Positions 53,529 through 64,000 of a stretch of 64,000 nt of DNA are shown in pieces. This DNA comes from Nigrospora sphaerica (taxonomy: Eukaryota > Ascomycota > Sordariomycetes > Amphisphaeriales > Apiosporaceae). A program made the position numbers and the translations under genes. The stretch covers positions 868,001 to 932,000 of the forward strand of contig JAGVVL010000013.1 in assembly GCA_018287875.1 (NCBI GenBank). Reading direction: 5' to 3'. A model generated the notes under the pieces. It made no database searches. It was not told where the DNA came from and saw nothing but the letters and a program-made list of their open reading frames with translations. Numbering within the stretch: the first letter of the stretch is position 1; each line of letters opens with the position of its first letter.

Positions 53529-54350
53529 CCGCAGCGTGACAACAAGTGGTATACCACATCTCCCAAATACCCGTCCGTGCGCTTCGCTCTCGAGGAGGAA
53601 CCGCCGAGCAGGTATTGGACCTTCCATGGGTATGTGCTTGTCGCAACGAGGGAACCAAGCTCTCGACAGTAACACCCTGTACCTCCTACTGCTGTGTGTT
53701 CCTTTTCGCCCTGAAGAATAGAGGGGCATAGCGGTGGGGGTTGCAGTACCGTACGAAAACCGCGGGTAGAGGTTGGATGCATGCATAGATGTATAACTAC
53801 TCCTCTGTTTGTTACTCGTGGGTGTCTATTTCGTATTACTTTCCTAGATGGGTTTACCAGTCACTCTTACTCTTCTTTCTCTGGCGCGGATCCTGTAAAA
53901 ATCTTGGATTCCATCTTATCCTTACAAGCGGTGTTGAAAAGGGGGTATGAAGGAAAAAGTTGTTGTTGGAAGACTTTATCTCTCGCCTGGTCTCCCAATT
54001 GCCACAACACGTAATTTTCCCGATCACGTAGCAAAAAGAAGCTAGGTTTCATTTTGTAGATACGTTAGCAGACCTAATAGCCTTCATTGATGGAATAGTA
54101 GGTTTAAAGTTAGTAAACGAGTGACGAAGAAGGGAAAACATCCCCAATAAGCAGTGCCACAGATCCCCTTTTGTCCAACCCTCATTGCTAAGCCCAGCAC
54201 TGGTAGCTAGCCACCCTATCATTTGGACTGATTCCACATGTGTGAGAAGCATAGACGGAGTCAGCTAAGTTGGTCCATCCTGGAGGATAAGCCAAGTCGA
54301 AATGCTGGCACGGAGGGTTGTAGTCGGTACATCCAGTGTTACTATACGTC
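53529..54350. other. No recognisable gene
   Basis: Short open frames in both strands without motifs. Confidence 0.35.
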
Positions 54351-54352
54351 TG

Positions 54353-54834
54353 TTAGCACGCGTGTTCACGTAGGTTCGAAGGTACGTCAACTCGGGACCC
54401 TGTTGAGACGCACAAGAAGAATCGGCAGTACGAGCCTGAGTCGGGTCCAGCAGAGGATATCTTTTTATACAAGTCTTCTCCAAGCGGTACTACACATTTG
54501 ATATTAGCTTAGGTGGCTCGCAGACGCCGTAGATGATAGTAGGTCAGGCAATACCGCAAACGCCGCTGGGTGAGGTAATGTGACGGCAATGTCCACCCCA
54601 GTAGGCGTCGGTGCACACATAGACACCGGCATCGGCACGCTTATCGAGATCGCGCCTATAGATGGCAGTTGCGTTCCTTTGGTCGGCAGTCTCAACCTTG
54701 TACGACGCCGGGATGTCCTCGGGCGTGATGGGAGTGTAGCTCACGCCGTCGGGGACCGGAGCCTTCAGTGAGTCGGGAATCGTAGCAGCGCTCGCCGAGG
54801 CTGTGAGGCCGAAGAGAATGATAGTGAAAAGCAT
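54353..54834 (-). CDS. Small secreted cysteine protein with Kex2 site, one intron
   Basis: Two exons on the minus strand, 54834-54555 and 54489-54353, join across a 65-nt intron (GTATTG donor, CTAAT branch, TGTAG acceptor) to give 138 residues. The first about 17 residues are a signal peptide (MLFTIILFGLTASASAA), followed by a propeptide ending at a dibasic site (RRDLDKR) and a mature domain: GVYVCTDAYWGGHCRHITSP, then across the junction VCVPL...KKISSAGPDSGSYCRFFLC. This GVYVC-WGG-C-ISS-GPD-C pattern recurs in small secreted fungal proteins of beta/gamma-crystallin-like appearance; that label is from memory of the pattern. Frame, splice sites and even cysteine spacing make it a convincing intact gene. 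Role unknown; an exported structural or host-interaction protein is possible. Confidence 0.75.
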
Positions 54835-54849
54835 GATGGAAGGAGATGG

Positions 54850-57700
54850 ATGTGTAAGAGGAAGTAGTTCAGAGGCTAGTGATTAGGTCTGATGAAGTGC
54901 TTAGAACGAGCGTAAAGGTAGAGAGAATATTGCATCATTTTATATTCCTCCCCGCCGTTTCCACCTTTGGCTTATTATGGCTAAGCTTCACTTCATTCTC
55001 CCGTCTTCAAGATCCAGTTATTGGCCCAGTCAATTCGGGAGCACTCAGCCAACGACGAGCGCCAGATGTTTCCTTTTAAAACTAATTATCCATCTCAGCT
55101 ACGCCACGTTCTTTCCAAAGTGCAGATATCACCTTGGCGAGTTTTCAGCTTTTCACGGATGGCGAGATGATTGTACGCGTCGTAATTAGTGTGAACGGGT
55201 AGAGCCGTGTGGCGATGGACGAGCCGTCCCGTTCCCGTTCCACAGCTGACTAGCCGTACTAAGCTATAAATAGAATTCGCACCGGAACGTATGCAGCCGT
55301 TAGGAACCATGAAGACAAGCAATCGCTATTCATAGCAGTGGCTCGTGTAAGACACTCCACGACCGGCTTCACGTCTTCCTAGACATTTGTCCCTAGGATC
55401 AGGAGCCGCCGTATTCCGGTACCAATCCGCGACGTCCAGGAGATATGGCGCACCTGCAGGCTGGAAGGCGTCATTGTGTTAGCATGGGGCCTCTGCCTGT
55501 CGCCAGTGATAGTGGCTTTAACACCGCTGTAGTCTATCTATTCTGATTGGGTATTGTGCCCTGTGCGGCTGGGGAGCTTGCGGACACAGCCTCGGACACT
55601 CATTTCATCCGCCGCACTGGTGTTGTCGGCTTACTGCTGACTGGACGACGATGGCATGTCGTGCGTCCCTATTGAGGCGACAGGTCGCTCTGTGGTCCGC
55701 TCCATGTGACGCTATCAGGGGCCAACACTCCCGGTGTCTCTCGACGTAGCAAGGGGCCGCCGGCGCTACCCATGCTGCTCATCATGGTCACGTGGTAATC
55801 GAAATTGCGGTCGCCCATGCCTTTAGTGCTTTTATCGTTAGCCCGTCGGCGACCCTTTTAGTGTACGCTCCCGCAACCTTTCCGTCCTTTTCTTGCATTT
55901 TATCGAGCCTGCTAAGTTCCCCTGGGGCGCGTGGCAACTCAAGCTTTGCGTTGAGCTCGAGCGCGGCCTCTTCTGTCACTTCAACAAGCAGCATGGCGCT
56001 ACACACATTGCCATCGTCGTCCCAAACGGCGGCCAAGTGGCGCGCCTGAATAACGTCAGGTTCACTGCCACAGCACCTTCGAACCGTCAGCCCTGTGTCT
56101 TCAGCCGTATGCCACGTCTGGTGGTGTTCTGGAATGGATGTGTCGAGACGGGGAGACACCGCCTGCATGACGTGTGTGAAGAGCAGCCAGCCCAAATGTC
56201 ATTACCGTCGACGTCGGGCGCGTTAAAGGGCGAGGTGGTGAGGACAGAGGCCACTAAACCGGCGTCGGGAGTGGCAGAACGTGTGGTTGGCGTCGCAGAC
56301 GCTGCGGTTGTGCCACGCGGTGTATTTCCATGTTCTCTCTCTCCAGGGCCCGTGGCCCGTATCGAGCCTGCCCGGCATTAAGAAGAGGAGGTGGGAGAGA
56401 GGCAAAAGAAGGACGGCAACGCTAAGGACCTTTGCTGCGTCCCACGTCGCAGCAGGAAGAGGCCACATAATAGCAGGCGAGAACATGGGCTTCGGGCAAG
56501 GGCAGGAGCTGAGTTGACCGAGACCACCGTCCGAATTTGATGCATGAGCCAAGAGACTTACAGGCGTCGCCCCGTTGCAACGGCATTGCCATACCCGCCA
56601 TATCAGGCAAATAGCTTGGACGGCCTTGGCCATCGCCGCTTGCATCGCTCCCATAGCTTCGCGGTTTTATTTTCACTAGATCCGGGGCCGGCTGGCCGGT
56701 GAAGGCTCTCTCTAGAAAAAGTGCGTAATCTGGTCGTTTGGTCGTGATCCTCTTGGGCCGTTTCAGATATCCGTGACGGGGGTCGAGGTTAGAAAAATCC
56801 TCGATCGACGTGCATGATAGGGAGTCCCCCATTTTCTCCCGCCGCGACCTTCTCCTTCTATTCTCTCAGGAGTCAACATGCACCTAAATATTATGCGCTA
56901 CATACACCGTAATCAAGTGTCCAATCCAGATGGCCGTCATCTCGGCCATTTCCTGGTGCTCTTGGCTAGGAGAGGGCAAAAACCACGCGGCTACAGGCAG
57001 TCAGGGCGTGTTTTGTACCTTTTGCATCTGAGCCTGCTGCGTGAAGCGTAAAAAACGAGAATGGCCATTGTATATCGGTTGTAAGCCGGGGCTCGCGGCG
57101 CTTCGCTCTTGTGTTTCGGCGTTTCTTTCCCGTCCGCTCCAACCGTCATGAATCGCTCTCACAACACTGACGCCCCGAATACATCCTTCACGGGGGCTCA
57201 TTCATGCAAGTCTGGCACCTTGTGTTATCTTAAGTGTGGAAATGAAACCCGGCGTCCGCTTCTACCCATTGCAGGTATTTAAGGGGTAGTTTTCCGGCTA
57301 TTGAAGAAACCGCTTTCCGCTTATTGAAGGGATAGCTTTTCGGCTGTTAGGGAAACAAACTTCCGCACATTAAACAGGGATTTTAAATAAGACTATAAAC
57401 TCAATGTAGGTGTTAGGTGGTGACTGTGCCTTTATCGCGTGCTAAGATCTGTGATATCCCCTGTCCCGTTCATCCTAGCTCCGCTGGCGCCTCTTATTTT
57501 TTTTTTATCGATGATTGTCTCTAGATCGGGAACGACGCTCCGCGGTCCGGGTTAAGCTCGCGCAATCGTACAAGGAAGGCTTCCTTCGACGCCGGCGCCG
57601 TTACCGATATGCCCCTCGGCACGACCGACCGACTGGCCTGGGCGCATTGCATCAGCCCTGACGGCCCCGCATGTCCGCTCCATGTAGGTCAACTTAAAGA
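54850..57700. other. Weakly supported coding region
   Basis: Minus-strand frames at 56832-56422 (136 codons, MGDSLSCTSIEDFSNLDPRH...), 56654-56223 (hydrophobic stretch VLSVAVLLLPLSHLLFLMPG) and 56195-55788 (ending ...KALKAWATAISITT) may be exons of one gene, since they follow each other on the same strand. I could not establish splice joins or recognise a domain. The remainder of the stretch has no feature. Confidence 0.25.
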
Positions 57701-57702
57701 TA

Positions 57703-59635
57703 AGCTAGGGGGTCGATCAAGGGACAGGCCCATCAAACCGCCACGCGTTTTAAGACATCGCCATGTAACATTAAAGCAAACAAAACCAATTATCTTAACA
57801 ACCACAATAGATACAGACAGACCGATTAGCTCAAAGAGACTGTTATCTCCTCCTCTATGTCAGAAATGCTTTCTGCAACCGAACTTCCCGACGCGATCGA
57901 TGGCGACTGCGCAGTGACCGCACCAGTCTCACCACCAGGTGTCGCCAAGTCCTCCTTGACTTTGCGAACGTCTAGCATGGTCACGAATCGCTCTTGAGCA
58001 GTTTTCTGGACCTTGCGACGTTTTTAGGGCTTTTGGAGATCCAGCGCAGCAGCCAATTGGTCGCGTTCATGCTTAAGGCTGGAGATCTCGGCGCTTGCAA
58101 GGTCTAAGGCCTTTCCGGTCTTCCTGAAGACCTGGCGTAAGGTGGCATTGCTGTATACTGAGTTAACCACACGCAATTTGCGATGGATGTGCTGTATCTG
58201 CCTTGAAGACCTTGGGGTCTTAACGTCCATAGCGGACATCTCCGATAGCAGGGGGTCCTCTGGCAGCTGCAGAACGCTCCAAGTTGACCCCTCCGGCCTG
58301 TCCTGGTCCCTTTGCCTTGCCAGTCGGCTGTTAATGGCCTTGAGGGGGTCCCTTGGATAGATACCGGTCGCTTTCCAGCCTGTGGCAATGTGCTCTGGAG
58401 TCAGGGCTTCCTTCCGAGCCTTTTTCCAGGCCTCCAGGAACTCCGGTTTCTTTGGCGTCATTGTTAGACTAGACACGCAGGCCTGGCGAAGGTGTTTCCG
58501 GTACGCGCGCTTCAACACCGAAAAGGGGCCAAGGTCTAGAGGCTGGAGGACCTACGAGGTGTGTGCCGGAAGGAAGTTCAGCTAGACCTTAGCCTTAAAA
58601 CACTCCAATATGAACTCCTCGCTACAGTGGCTGGCATGGCCGTCGAGTATAAGGTGGCGCCACTACTTGGGGTCGTCTGGAGTAGTCTGTGGCAAGAACA
58701 CCTGTCTTAGCCAGCGCAGGGCAATTAAATTGGAGGTCCAGCCGGCCTCTAAGGCTTCAAATTGCCAGTTTGCGAAGTCCTTGTCGTCTGATTGAGTGGT
58801 AAACCATTGCTGTTGGACCTGCCTTCCCTTAAAGATGACTAGGGGAGACAGGGCTCGGCCAGCTGCAGAGACAGACTCCAGAGACGTCGTCCACTCGCCT
58901 CTCGTGGTGTCTAAAGTGAAGACCTTCGTGAGAGCAGATAGTCCGATAACAAAAGGGCAGTCTCCAAGGCCGATCTGAGCTCCAACCTCGTCAAAGTTCC
59001 ATGTGTGCTCCTTAGGGATATCGCGGATGCGCTCCTCGTTCAGCCTCGAGAAGAACTCCTCGATGTTTTCGCGTGTGGCGCCGTTGACGCGCTGGAAATC
59101 CATTCCCCTTGAGAGCATGGTCTTCAGCTGCGGCCAGCGCCTAAAAAACCGGCGATGCCACCTATCTCCGATGGTGTGGCTGCTGCCGGACTGACAGATA
59201 ATTGACTGCGCGAAGAGCTTGAAGCGGTTGTGCTGAGGAGCCCAGCCAAGTCTGACCTGGAGCAACACCCACTGGACCAGCCAGTGCTCCTGGACCTCAC
59301 TGAGGGCTTGACGATGCCTTTGAGCAGTGCGTTTAAGAGGCTTGCACTCGAAACGAGACGTGAGGTAGTATCTAGAGACTCTGTATTGCTTGGCGACAGA
59401 CCGGATGGAATCTCCTTGGCAGACTTGGAGGAGAGCGGCAGCCAGCTGCGATTCATCCATAATAATAGATATCAAACGAAAGAACAGAATGTGGCAATTC
59501 GAATGGTATGACTTCTAAATAAATGTAACCGTAGGTGGTTGATATATTCGGTGTTGAAGCAAAAAAGAAACACCTTAAACTGTCGCCAGACGCGTGGCGG
59601 TTTGATGGGCCTGTCCCTTGATCGACCCCCTAGCT
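57703..59635 (-). mobile_element. pogo/Fot1-type transposon
   Basis: The 1933-bp element has perfect 46-bp inverted repeats (57703-57748 and 59590-59635, AGCTAGGGGGTCGATCAAGG...) flanked by TA at 57701-57702 and 59636-59637. Perfect repeats and few stops point to a fairly young insertion. Confidence 0.93.
57826..59475 (-). pseudogene. pogo-type transposase, few stops
   Basis: The minus-strand frame has a helix-turn-helix (GDSIRSVAKQYRVSRYYLTS), a CENP-B-like domain (VQEHWLVQWVLLQVRLGWAP, RWHRRFFRRWPQLKTMLSRG) and the DDE domain: TWNFDEVGAQIGLG, HLILDGHASH and PLDLGPFSVLKRAYRK with all three acidic residues present. A C-terminal coiled segment (ASAEISSLKHERDQLAAALD) follows, ending at TAA 57826-57828. 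Stops occur after DDPK, after FKAKV, before VLQPLD and after LDLQKP. They fit CAG to TAG or similar, hence light RIP. ATG 59475 or the one five codons later can serve as start. The enzyme would move the element at TA targets. Confidence 0.9.
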
Positions 59636-59756
59636 TACTCAAAGCGGAAAAAAACCTTTTCGAAACCGACCCCACACGGCGATAACTTCACAACCACGAC
59701 TCTATAAGCTACCGGATAGCCCGGAAACCGTTCCTAGGGCTTCATTTAGCCTAGAA

Positions 59757-60578
59757 ATGGTCGATTCTCTACCCTCGAGGCAAAGCGCGGGTGGTGGGAG
59801 CCGCCATAGGCCCGCCCCACCCCCCGAGCCGTCACCCCCGGACTCAAGAACACCATCGCCAGACAGCATTACAGCACCTGGACACAGTCCAGAGGATATA
59901 CGTAGCACTATAGACGACTTTAAACGCTTCCTAGCTGGTGAAGTTAATATTATGGCCTTAGCTACAGCAGTTTAAGCCGCTATTCCGGTTTTAAAGACGG
60001 CGGCTAAGGAATCGGACAACCAGCCCAGCGTCGAAAAACGTATTAACGCTATCGAGAACACGCTGTAAGCTATTTATAAGGAAATTAAAGCTCTTAAGAC
60101 GTACGCTACAGCCGTTACTGCCTTTACCGCCGCCCCAGCGCCCAGGGCCCCCCAGGTAGCTAAGACTTTGCCTCCTCGACACGAACGGGAGGTAATAGTT
60201 AAGGCTATAGGAATTAAAGGCCGCACCTATAAAGAGATCGTGCGAAAAGTTAACGCAGCAACAGGTAAAGAGATAGCAATAGCCGTATAGAAGCTTCCCA
60301 GCGGAGACTATGCTATTACCTGCAAGACAGTAGAAGAGAAGCGACAGTTAAAAACTGACCAGGCCTGGACTACCGAGGCCTTCGGAGAGAACGCCTCTAT
60401 CCAGAAGAGAAAGATCCTAGTGGTGGCCTATAGCATCAATAAGGAGGCCATAGAGACGAACTAAGGGCAGCTAGAAGTCCAACTCCAGAACCAGCCCGGC
60501 GGCCCTATCGACGTCTTAGAGGCCAAGCTCCCTCGTAACGCTAAGACCTCGTCTAGGAAGGTCACGGCCCTATATATT
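59757..60578 (+). pseudogene. LINE ORF1 (gag-like) N-terminal relic
   Basis: A single frame with several stops at Gln positions encodes a Tad1-like ORF1 N-terminal half: a Pro-rich start, coiled KRINAIENTL, then HEREVIVKAIGIKGRTYKEI and VRKVNAATGKEIAIAV, KLPSGDYAITCKTVEEKRQL, AFGENASIQKRKILVVA and LEAKLPRNAKT. It is cut at 60581 by the Copia LTR, so the zinc-knuckle half and ORF2 should follow that element outside the window. It is the region missing from the truncated LINE at 49665-53528, but whether both are the same family is not testable here. Confidence 0.7.
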
Positions 60579-60581
60579 GCA

Positions 60582-60780
60582 TGTGGCAATATGAGGCTAT
60601 CACTAGTTTCGCCCCTGAGATCACGTGAGGAGCTACTGGTACCTGCAGTAGGTCCTATGGAGCATGTGGGGAGCGGTCCCCAGCTACGAGTATATAGTCT
60701 GCCATCTCTGGCACTTTCTTTTGTCCTTTCTAATGGATAACCTTGAACCTTTCGCTTCCCACGCCTCCTTCAGTGCGACA
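60582..60780 (+). repeat. Copia 5' LTR
   Basis: About 199 bp from TGTGGCAATATG to CAGTGCGACA, containing GATCACGTGA and GTATATAGTCTGCCATCTCTGGC shared with 1183-1369. The left boundary is inferred from the TG and the end of LINE homology. Confidence 0.7.
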
Positions 60781-60795
60781 GTTATGAGCCCGGCT
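60781..60795 (+). other. Primer binding site, half-tRNA initiator Met type
   Basis: GTTATGAGCCCGGCT follows the LTR and complements the anticodon arm of initiator tRNA-Met. Confidence 0.8.
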
Positions 60796-60939
60796 TGCAT
60801 GCATACCTCTACTTCACAATAGAGACGCTGCGCAGGACGCCTGAAGAGCGTGGAAATCACCTTATACCCCCTTTCTCACTGTCCAACTCTTTTCAAATCC
60901 CCTAAAGCAGTCCAGCCAGCCTGGCAAGCTACGTCCACC

Positions 60940-62564
60940 ATGGCCGACTTTAGGATCCAACGGGTCGCTCTTGTCACAAGATACGACTGGCCTGAATGGT
61001 ACAATGAGCTTCGCATGGCCGCTGAGGAGCGACGCATCTGGACATACATCGATCCTGAAGCCTCAACCTCTGAATACCTCCTGAACCCCCTGAGATGCCT
61101 ATCTACAGAGCCCCTCCAGAGAGCGAGACGAACGACACGAAAGCTCTTGACGCTGCAGATCGCACGTACGCACGCGAACTAAGGACGTACTCCGCCATGA
61201 TCAACGACTGGAACGCTCTCCAACAGCACTACATCGCTCTCAGTCAGTGGGTCAAGAACACTGTCAGGAAGGAGTATCTCTGGGCTGCTCACAGCCGTAT
61301 CGATGAAAGCCCAGACACGAAGAAGTCGCTCCAGAACGTCCTCAAGGAGCTAAAGAAACAGTACGAGCCCTCGGACACCTCTATCAAGACAGCTGTTCGC
61401 GAACGCTACCAAGCGGTCCTGGCAAGCGCTTCAAAAGGCGGTGTCGCTCCAGAAGCATGGCATCAGGAGTTCACAGCCGCCTATGCGCTGGCCAAGAACC
61501 ACAAGATACCAGAGGTGGAGGGCAACCTGGCCGCCAAAACATTCCTCAAGGCCATCGGGGAGCGACTCGCTCCCCAGTGGGCCCAGAACCGACTAGACGA
61601 CTTCGTTGCAGATGAAGTCACTGGCAAGGAGCCCCTGAAGCTAATCGAGCTGAGCGCCATCTTCATGGAGCAAGTCAGTTCTGGGACGCTACCAGGAGCT
61701 AAACAACGATCGTTCGCAACGCTAGGCGGAACCGGCATCGCAGACCAAGACTCCTCGTCAGCTAGCGGAAAGTCAAAGTGCCCTTGCAATCTAAGATGGC
61801 CTCATAAGTGGAGGCCCACAGATTGCAGAAGACTGGAATACGCCGTCAGGGGCTCTGCAGGCCCCCTCAGAGACGGTAGGGCCTTCAACCCAATTCCACA
61901 GTCGGAGGTCAGGAAGATCCTCGAGCGCCTGAAGGACAACAAGTGGAAGTCGCTCAGAAATGAGCTCGACAAGCTAGGATGGACCAACAACTCCTCGGCT
62001 GGACTCACGAGTCACGTCTCAGCTGTTGGCATCAATCCAAGGCTATTCCAGATGGATACGCACATCAACCTGGCAGTAGCGTCGCTTACGGGCCCTCACA
62101 CGCTATCGCAATCCACGGTCGTCGACAGTTGCGGGTCATCTCACATTGTGAACGACATCTCCATGCTTCAGGAGGGATCCTTCGTTCCGGCACCTCCTGG
62201 GAGGGTGGTGGAGGCCGGGTCTTCGGCCTTTAGCATCACAGGCACCGGCACACGCGTCATTAAGGGGGCACTCCTTGGTGTTGGTGGTGTCAAGCTGGAC
62301 CTCACGCTACGCAACGTGGACTTGGTCGAGGGTTTCCACACCAATATCATCTCGGAGTCCCTGCTATGCGACGCAAGTGTCTGGTACTGCGGCAAGGACT
62401 GCACACTGAGGGTCGGTTCGCTCACGAACAGTGCTGTGGTGCGGCAGTTACAAAGAATAGGCAACCTAGTCTTCATGGAATACAAGCCCCTTTATTCCTC
62501 CTACTCTATCGCTCCACAACCCCCTCAGCACAGCCAGGAACGATTCGATCGTTTGCAGTCGTGA
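60940..62564 (+). pseudogene. Copia Gag and protease, frameshifted
   Basis: From ATG 60940 (ACCATGG context) the Gag start MADFRIQRVALVTRYDWPEW runs to a frameshift at the C-run near 61088 and continues from PIYRAPPESETND. The Gag core includes LSQWVKNTVRKEYLWAAHSR, LKELKKQYEPSD and LAPQWAQNRLDDFV. A zinc-knuckle-like CPC-x6-H-x6-C (near 61780-61830) follows. The protease active site reads VVDSCGSSHIVND, where D-[ST]-G is canonical; the degraded copy has the same residues, so this is a family trait. The frame ends at TGA 62562-62564 because of a second shift near 62520, beside a C-run; integrase continues in the next frame. Gag forms the particle; protease matures the polyprotein. Confidence 0.85.
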
Positions 62565-64000
62565 GAAGAGCCCCTACGGGCTATGTGCAGGTTAAGAAAC
62601 CGGCAGTGAGAAAGGACTCAGAGGCTATGTGGCACGCCAGGACTGGACATCTTGGTGTGACGGCTCTGAGGATGCTTCCAGAACGAAGCAAGAACGTTGG
62701 TATCGCGGGTGAACCCATGGGGACCTGTGAGGTCTGCAGACTGGCGCATGACAGTAAGGTTGTCAGTCGACGGCCTACGGAAAGAGCCTCAAGACCGTTC
62801 TTTAAGGTCCTCTGGGACTTGTTCGATTTTCCCAGAGGATACGACGGTTCCCAGTGGCTACTGGTACTGAAGGACGACTACAGCGGCAAGCTTTGGTCCT
62901 TTCCGACGCCCTCGAAGAGCCATACCCAGCTATTCAAGATCATCAGAAGCTTCGAGAGGCATGTCCTGAGACGCTACAACCTTCACCTCTGTGTTCTAAA
63001 GCACGACGGGGAGAAGGGCGTGATAGCGATCAACGGCATGACCGAATACGAGCGCTGGGCAGATTCTGAAGGGATAGAGATTCAGACCTCACCCCCATAC
63101 ACACACGAGCCGAACGGAGGCCCTGAGAGAGCTGGTCAGGAGATAATTGTTCGATCCCTGAAAATGCTATCGCATGCCAGCCTCCCTGAGGTGCTATGGC
63201 CAGAGTCAACCACCGCTGCGACGAAGCTCATCAACATGAGCCCAGCTCAGTCGCAGCGCTTCCGAAGCCCTAATGAGGTGCTAGACGAATGGTTCTCTCT
63301 CAATCAGACGCACTACAGCCCTCAGGAGCTGCGAGAGGCTCAGGCAGACCTCCGACCGGACTGGAGCGGTATATACGTCTTCGGATGCAAGGCTTTCGCC
63401 CTTCACCAAAGACGCGCCGCTGGGGCAGACCGCAGAGCGTTCAAGGTTCAAAACAGGGCACAGATAGGATATCTGGTAGGCTATGCCGCTAGCAATATCT
63501 ACAGAATCTGGTTGCCAAAGCACGGCAAGGTCATTCAGACGCGAGACGTCACATTCGACGAAACGCAGTTCTATAAGGGAGGAGAGTCAGAACGGCTGGA
63601 CCCTGAGGCGCTAGAGTACCTACAGGTTGAGCCAGGAGACATCCCTTTGAGCGAGACAGGCTTCACAAATGAAACACTGCAGCTCTGGAACAGGCTCGAG
63701 GAGCTAGATGACATTGTCGGTACAGCATTGCGTCCTGAAAGCTCCCAAGAAGCTCACCTTGGGAACTTAGGGGAAGGCAACGCTCCCGAGGGACCAGTCG
63801 ACAAGAACTCGGGGGTGGATGTCGCTCCTGAAGGCTCGTCAGGTGCTCATGAGCCTGGCGGACTGAATGCGCATGCTGCACCCCTCACACCTGAGTCCAC
63901 ACCAGGACCTGGGACTACAGGAGAGGGTGCCAGCGATCCACAAGTCCCATCAACTGCGACTAGTGGAGGTGTAAGCCAGGGAATAGCTGACGAAGCGCCC
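62555..64000 (+). CDS. Copia integrase and following linker, partial
   Basis: In the frame from 62555 to the window end without a stop: the integrase zinc motif MWHARTGHLGVTALRML...CEVCRLAHDSK (H-x4-H, C-x2-C), a catalytic-core segment LWDLFDFPRGYDGSQWLLVL with the first Asp, GMTEYERWADSEGIEIQTSP, and THEPNGGPERAGQEIIVRSL with the catalytic Glu. A C-terminal region follows (FGCKAFALHQRR, KVQNRAQIGYLVGYAASNIY, RIWLPKHGKVIQTRDVTFDE). After it comes a Gly/Ser/Pro/Glu-rich linker typical of the spacer before reverse transcriptase. Integrase inserts element DNA into the genome. Confidence 0.85.

Larger units (their letters stand above)
60582..64000 (+). mobile_element. Ty1/Copia retrotransposon, 5' part
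   Basis: The 5' LTR (60582-60780), primer binding site (60781-60795), gag, protease and integrase are present; reverse transcriptase, RNase H and the 3' LTR lie beyond the window. It is collinear with the minus-strand copy at 37213-44688 but has no RIP stops, so it is younger or escaped mutation. Two frameshifts are present. Confidence 0.92.

Noticed and set aside
53449..53786. Open frames containing poly-Ile or poly-Tyr runs
   Set aside because: They are translations of the LINE TAA-repeat tail.
1..64000. CRISPR array, bacterial operons, ribosome binding sites
   Set aside because: No regularly spaced short repeats and a clearly eukaryotic gene structure; these categories do not apply.

Overview
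The window looks like a gene-poor, transposon-rich stretch of a filamentous ascomycete (Pezizomycotina) chromosome. Evidence: short GT-AG introns with CTAAC/CTGAC branch sites, nuclear tRNA genes (one with an 11-nt intron), APE-type non-LTR elements with TAA tails, pogo/Fot1-type DNA transposons, Copia and chromodomain Ty3/Gypsy elements, and NACHT-ankyrin and CorA-like genes of fungal type. Many copies carry CAG/CAA to TAG/TAA and TGG to TAG changes, i.e. CpA to TpA on both strands. This is the signature of repeat-induced point mutation (RIP). I cannot name the species.

Layout. 1-1369: 3' end of a Copia element (RNase H, antisense gene remnant, 3' LTR). 1370-4551: RIP-mutated LINE, apparently the target of that Copia element. 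5641-8470: secreted protein, phosphotransferase pseudogene and tRNA-Thr. 9611-9817: serine hydroxymethyltransferase fragment. 10931-11325: complete 395-bp TRIM-like miniature LTR element. 12256-13205: solo LTR touching the start codon of a secreted trypsin-like protein that lacks catalytic His and Ser. 13460-15226: CorA-like pseudogene. 16914-17566: T1/N1-type ribonuclease-like gene. 17676-19535: dead pogo element. 20950-23435: small secreted protein, LRR-like relic, tRNA-Lys. 24257-34134: a pogo element that received three solo LTRs and a 7.3-kb chromodomain Gypsy element, each with a target-site duplication. 34902-36828: another pogo copy. 37213-44688: complete RIP-mutated Copia on the minus strand with LTRs, PBS, PPT and duplication. 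45700-48912: Ulp1-like and NACHT-ankyrin pseudogenes. 49665-53528: better preserved LINE. 54353-54834: spliced small secreted protein. 57703-59635: fourth pogo element. 59757-60578: LINE ORF1 relic cut by a younger Copia element that begins at 60582 and runs off the window.

The most unusual observation is that the Gypsy element and two Copia elements each carry, between the end of pol and the 3' LTR, an intron-containing gene in antisense orientation. In the two copies where the N-terminal part survives, the genes share a six-cysteine signature, C-x2-C-x(11-19)-C-x(9-10)-C-x2-C-x6-C. One has its own TATA box and pyrimidine-rich leader. The two Copia versions are homologous across an intron. 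I know no function for this gene.

Few cellular genes look intact: the 5641-6468, 12450-13205, 20950-21390 and 54353-54834 proteins (all with signal peptides) and the two tRNAs. Frameshifts in the youngest elements often lie at C or G runs, so some may be sequence errors.
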